This document shows positions 63,417 through 64,000 of a stretch of DNA of 64,000 nt, piece by piece. Numbering within the stretch: position 1 is the stretch's first letter; every line of letters starts with the position of its first letter. Source of the stretch: Pratylenchus scribneri (taxonomy: Eukaryota; Nematoda; Chromadorea; Rhabditida; Pratylenchidae). The notes beneath the pieces are model-generated. The model had not been told where the DNA came from and made no database searches. It saw only the letters and a list, made by a program, of their open reading frames with translations. Location of the stretch: the NCBI GenBank assembly GCA_030063045.1, contig JAQSEB010000022.1:868001-932000 (forward strand), in the 5' to 3' direction. Both the position numbers and the translations under genes were made by a program.

Positions 63417-64000
63417 CTGAAATTGTTAAAATTAGAAAAATATAAAAAAAAATAAAAAAATTATAATAAATTTAAAAATGATTTAGATGTTTAGATCTGA
63501 TGAATTCCATTCAGGTTTAATTCATTTTCATATTCTGTTTTATAAATTAACTAATTCAAAATCAAAATCTAAAAATTTTTGTCTTCGACAGTTGGAATTT
63601 TTGGAGTTTTTTGGATTTTTTAATATATTCTATCATCAATTGTATTTGGAAATTTAATAATTTTGAGTCTGGGCATTTTTGGTCAATTGGGATTTGAGTT
63701 CTTTTGCCCTTTGCTGTGGGCAATCATCATTTTGGGTTGAGTCCACCCGTCTTGTGAAGGCGTGCCGTGGACAATTTTAACTTAAACTAACTTTTAGAAG
63801 TTAGCTTTTTATTTTATGTTTATCGAGCAAAAATGCATTAAATACAGTTTTAAAACCACAAAATTTAGCTCTATCAGATTTAAAATGCCGTAATATCGTA
63901 AATCCTCTGTAACTAACACCCTCTTCCCCACCCCTCTATTAATAACCCCCCCCCCCCCCCCTAGAGAGAAAATTATTGACACCTCCTCTATTTGAATTCC
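63417..64000. other. Right window edge
   Basis: Presumed upstream sequence of the SPRY gene. It contains a poly-C run of about 14 near 63946 and the possible minus-strand exon at 63640-63785. No other feature supported. Confidence 0.4.

Noticed and set aside
63940..63960. Poly-C run at the right edge
   Set aside because: A simple homopolymer, possibly an assembly artefact; no function inferred.

Overview
The window is a very AT-rich stretch of animal nuclear DNA. It is best explained as a nematode: genes are cut into many small exons, splice acceptors are mostly short TTT(C/T)AG types, and a BEL/Pao (Cer-like) retroelement carries a glycoprotein of the phlebovirus class, a combination known from nematodes. 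The species cannot be named from the sequence. Gene models below were built by hand from splice sites, reading phase and family similarity; all exon phases close.

Layout. 404-5122 (minus) is the N-terminal two thirds of a Ro60/TROVE RNA-binding protein (rop-1 type), cut by the left edge. 7018-25252 (plus) is a complete 14-exon GTPBP1/2-type translational GTPase of 599 codons. Its intron 12095-23791 holds an 11.1-kb BEL/Pao LTR element (12549-23637) with two LTRs that read as identical and a 5-bp target duplication. That element has no reverse transcriptase domain but keeps Gag, RNase H, integrase, an envelope-like region and a long charged C-terminal extension. 26139-35779 (plus) is a complete 12-exon TTLL5-type tubulin glutamylase (763 codons). 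36541-40336 (minus) is a complete 13-exon double-C2 synaptotagmin (390 codons) that converges on TTLL5. 40.4-54.4 kb is gene-poor, with duplications, tandem arrays, MITEs and a few exon-like relics. 54484-60123 (plus) is an S10 serine carboxypeptidase (489 codons) with two candidate signal-peptide first exons. 62198-63416 (minus) is the 3' part of a SPRY-domain gene that runs toward the right edge.

The genes do not form a pathway; they are an ordinary eukaryotic neighbourhood (RNA quality control, translation/mRNA surveillance GTPase, tubulin modification, membrane traffic, lysosomal or secreted peptidase). What stands out is the mobile DNA: at least nine repeat families, including a PIF/Harbinger-like element nested in another repeat with a TTA duplication, two hAT-like elements with 8-bp duplications, and two short palindromic families concentrated in introns of the left half.

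The strongest unusual system is the retroelement: an apparently recent insertion that lacks its own RT, joins pol, envelope and a 626-codon charged domain in one reading frame, and sits in the sense orientation inside a conserved gene.
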